64,000 bases of DNA from Acidimicrobiales bacterium (GTDB taxonomy: Bacteria; Actinomycetota; Acidimicrobiia; Acidimicrobiales; Aldehydirespiratoraceae), in the NCBI GenBank assembly GCA_029246685.1, contig JAQWMR010000019.1, positions 1 through 64,000 of the forward strand, given 5' to 3'. The position numbers were made by a program, and so were the translations under genes. Under the pieces are notes generated by a model. The model saw nothing but the letters and a program-made list of their open reading frames with translations. It made no database searches and was not told the origin of the DNA. Below, piece after piece: positions 62,041 through 64,000 of the stretch. The number at the start of each line of letters is the position of its first letter. Within the stretch, counting starts at the first letter, position 1.

Positions 62041-62724
62041 TGTGAGATGTGGCGATGACAGATCCACGACACCCGCGCCCGTGGCGGCGACGGAGATCCA
62101 CAGTTGTGCGCCGTCAGTCGCGACGGCCGAGACCAGCAGGGAAAGAGCGCCGACGACACTCAAGACAACCGTGGCCAATCGGATCCGGTACGCGCGATGG
62201 TGAAGAAATCGCGCCCGGTCGCGGTTCCAGTGAAGTTGGTCGGTGACGCGTCGGTCGATGTAGTCCTAGATCGACGTCAACTCTGGTCGCTGTCCTCGCC
62301 CCTCGGAGACGGGCGGTGAGACGGCGAACATCCTTGCATCCCACTCGACGTCCTCGACCTTTTGCTGGAGTCGCTCGGCGCGGCGTTCGTCGTGGTACGG
62401 AGGACTCCGCATCTGGAACAGGTAGACCTCGGCTCGCAAGAACTCGGCTGCCCGACGTGCTGCAGCGATGGCTGCTTCCTTGTGCTCCGCCTTGTTGGCC
62501 AAGTCCAACCCAGCTGCCGCCAACAGGAGTGCGGCAGCGAGGGCCGCGACCGTGATCTCCAAGCCCCTGCTCTCCGCTTGAGAGGCCGCTATTCCGAGCG
62601 ACGCTCCTATGAAACCGAGCGCCACCACGGCGAAGCCTGTCCGCCGCAATGCTCGCTGTCTCCGATACGCCGAGTCGCTCCAGGCCATGGCGCGCGCCCA
62701 GGCAAAATCGTCGTCGGTCGTCAT
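61993..62724 (-). pseudogene. Tandem SLATT-type membrane protein, split by in-frame TAG
   Basis: The first 152 codons give an intact SLATT-like unit. They include two transmembrane helices (TGFAVVALGFIGASLGIAAS, ITVAALAAALLLAAAGLDLA) and then AAEFLRAEVYLFQMRSPPYH, typical of DUF4231/SLATT proteins. After a TAG at 62268-62266 the same frame continues with DYIDRRVTDQLHWNRDRARF and a further helix pair start (LATVVLSVVGALSLLVSAVA), the beginning of a second SLATT unit. It then decays into AT-rich sequence ending at 61993. Intact SLATT proteins are predicted pore-forming effectors in nucleotide-signalling defence systems. The first half could still be expressed alone. Confidence 0.55.
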
Positions 62725-62799
62725 GCAGCCAGCTCGTCGCTCGTCTCCGCCGAACCGTACACGGAGCGCTCCGATTGAAACCGGGGGCCGACGCGCTGC

Positions 62800-63747
62800 C
62801 TAGAAGTAGATGATCTTCTTGGCGCGTTCGACGACCTCGTCGAGATCGTCGGTCCAGGCGCCGGTGCTCAGGTACTTCCAGCCGGCGTCACAGACGATGA
62901 AGACGATCGTTCCCTCGTCGATCTTGTCGGCCGTGCGGATCGCTCCGGCGAGCGCCGCGCCGGCGGAGATGCCGGAGAAGATGCCGATCTCGCTGAGCGT
63001 CCGCGTCCACCCCAGGCTTTCGCGGGGACGAACGATGCGCTTGCCGTCGAGGAGGTCCGGGCCGCCCCACTTCTCGTAGACGGGCGGGATGTAGCCCTCA
63101 TCGAGGTTGCGGAGGCCTTCGACCTGTTCGCCGATGGGCGGCTCGACGGCGAGGATCTTGACGTCCGGGTTCTGTTCCTTGAGATATGTGCCCACGCCCA
63201 TGAGCGTGCCGCTCGTGCCGAGACCGGCCACAAAGTGGGTGATCTCCGGAACGTCGGCCCAGATCTCCGGGCCGGTCGTGTCGTAGTGGGCCTGCGGGTT
63301 GGCCTCGTTGGCGTACTGGTAGAGGAACACCCACTCGGGGTGCTCGTCGGCCAGGGCCTGGGCTCTACGGACGGCGCCGTTGCTGCCTTCGGCGCCGGGG
63401 CTGTCGATGATCTCGGCGCCGAAGACCTCGAGCATCTGGCGGCGCTCGATCGACACGTTCTCGGGGAGGACGATCTTGATCGGGTAGCCCCGCTCCTTGG
63501 CGATCATCGCCAGAGCGATGCCGGTGTTGCCGGAGCTGGGCTCGATGATCTGGCGGCCGGGCTTGAGCGTGCCGTCGGCTTCGGCGCTGAGGATCATCGA
63601 GCGAGCGATGCGGTCCTTCACCGAGCCGCCCGGGTTCTGGCCCTCCATCTTGGCGAGGATACGGACGTTGGGGTTGGGGCTCAGCCGGCTGACGTCGACC
63701 ATCGGCGTGTTGCCGATCATGTCGAGCACCGAGTTGTGGATCGCCAC
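62800..63747 (-). CDS. cysK: Cysteine synthase A
   Basis: This PLP-dependent O-acetylserine sulfhydrylase has 315 residues. The PLP Lys lies in NPGGSVKDRIARSM, the substrate loop in EPSSGNTGIALAMIA, the PLP phosphate loop in GLGTSGTLMGVGTYL, and a further family segment in GISAGAALAGAI. GTG at 63747 follows AGGGGA. TACAAT (63786-63781) is a possible -10. It appears to be monocistronic at the edge of the accessory tract. Confidence 0.94.
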   Translation of the reverse strand: MAIHNSVLDMIGNTPMVDVSRLSPNPNVRILAKMEGQNPGGSVKDRIARSMILSAEADGTLKPGRQIIEPSSGNTGIALAMIAKERGYPIKIVLPENVSIERRQMLEVFGAEIIDSPGAEGSNGAVRRAQALADEHPEWVFLYQYANEANPQAHYDTTGPEIWADVPEITHFVAGLGTSGTLMGVGTYLKEQNPDVKILAVEPPIGEQVEGLRNLDEGYIPPVYEKWGGPDLLDGKRIVRPRESLGWTRTLSEIGIFSGISAGAALAGAIRTADKIDEGTIVFIVCDAGWKYLSTGAWTDDLDEVVERAKKIIYF

Positions 63748-63795
63748 GGGAGTCCCCTAATTCCGACCGAAGTACTCGGGATTGTAGTGGGGTGG

Positions 63796-63920
63796 TCAGC
63801 CGATCCGCGCCGACTGGCCACCGTCCACCGGCAGCGTCACCACAGTGACGAAGCGGGCCTCGTCGGAGGCGAGATACAGAGCGGCGTGGGCGACGTCCCA
63901 TGCACTCCCTGCCGACCGCC
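63796..63920 (-). pseudogene. SDR-family oxidoreductase 3' end, probably frameshifted
   Basis: The frame ending at 63796 reads SAWDVAHAALYLASDEARFV, then LPVDGGQSARIG, the standard C-terminus of short-chain dehydrogenases. The sequence before it (VPLGGRQG) continues the family pattern only in another frame, so one base appears lost near 63910-63915. Further upstream the frames contain stops before the window edge. It could be a decayed gene or a sequencing error. Confidence 0.5.
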
Positions 63921-64000
63921 GAGCGGCACCTGTTCGCCCGCATCCAAGCCGGCGAGGTGCGCACCTAGCGCCAGCAGATGTTGCAGGTGTCAGACACCAG

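Overview
The window is GC-rich chromosomal DNA from an actinobacterium. I infer a free-living Acidimicrobiia-type organism (Ilumatobacter-like). The signs are a BldD-family regulator, an F420-type LLM oxidoreductase, a mycothiol-dependent-type enzyme, a type II DAHP synthase, mre/mrd cell-shape genes beside RNase E/G, rplU and rpmA, and many GTG starts with little or no leader. The class is inferred from gene content and order, since no rRNA gene is present. About 57 intact protein genes, 3 tRNAs, one small tRNA-borne element and eight broken genes can be supported.

1-8.6 kb: tRNA-Pro(GGG), an amidohydrolase-like protein, a collapsed RND efflux pseudogene, class I FBP aldolase, a SpoIIE/PP2C-type phosphatase, der with a PDZ/radical-SAM (DUF512-type) gene, and a BldD homologue with its promoter and a near-consensus BldD box. 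8.6-16.9 kb: rsmE, dnaJ, hrcA and lepA on the minus strand, rpsT on the plus strand, then holA, folP, a comEC remnant and a thioredoxin-domain chaperone-like gene. 17-20.5 kb: a PAC2 protein, an LLM oxidoreductase and a polytopic membrane protein.

20.6-23 kb: tRNA-Ala(GGC) followed by a 2.3-kb element bounded by a duplicated tRNA 3' end. It carries an SLH-domain secreted protein, a Thr-rich membrane-anchored protein and two copies of a 92-bp repeat, but no integrase. 23-30 kb: rsfS, a NadD enzyme fused to a membrane-anchored LCP-like/LytR_C module, a primary-like sigma factor, DAHP synthase, and a fasciclin lipoprotein beside an ECF sigma/anti-sigma pair (SigK/RskA-like). 30-40 kb: VWA/MoxR pair, proA, a coiled-coil membrane protein, murJ, pspA, proB, obgE and a TadE-like pseudogene.

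40.8-59 kb: a dGTPase-like gene, then a long minus-strand series. In transcription order it is tig, clpP, clpX, folC, a Flp-pilin-like protein with an Ig-like tail, ndk, mreB, mreC, mreD, mrdA, rodA, two radical-SAM-related genes, rne, rplU, rpmA. It links protein quality control, cell elongation and ribosome/RNA functions. 59-64 kb: a DUF1801 gene, tRNA-Gly(UCC), and an accessory tract with a truncated integrase, small unknown genes, an excisionase-type HTH protein and a broken tandem-SLATT membrane protein. The window closes with cysK and a damaged SDR 3' end.

Three genes (comEC remnant, TadE-like, SLATT) are each cut by one in-frame stop, using three different stop codons (TAA, TGA, TAG). 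This argues for ordinary gene decay rather than recoding.
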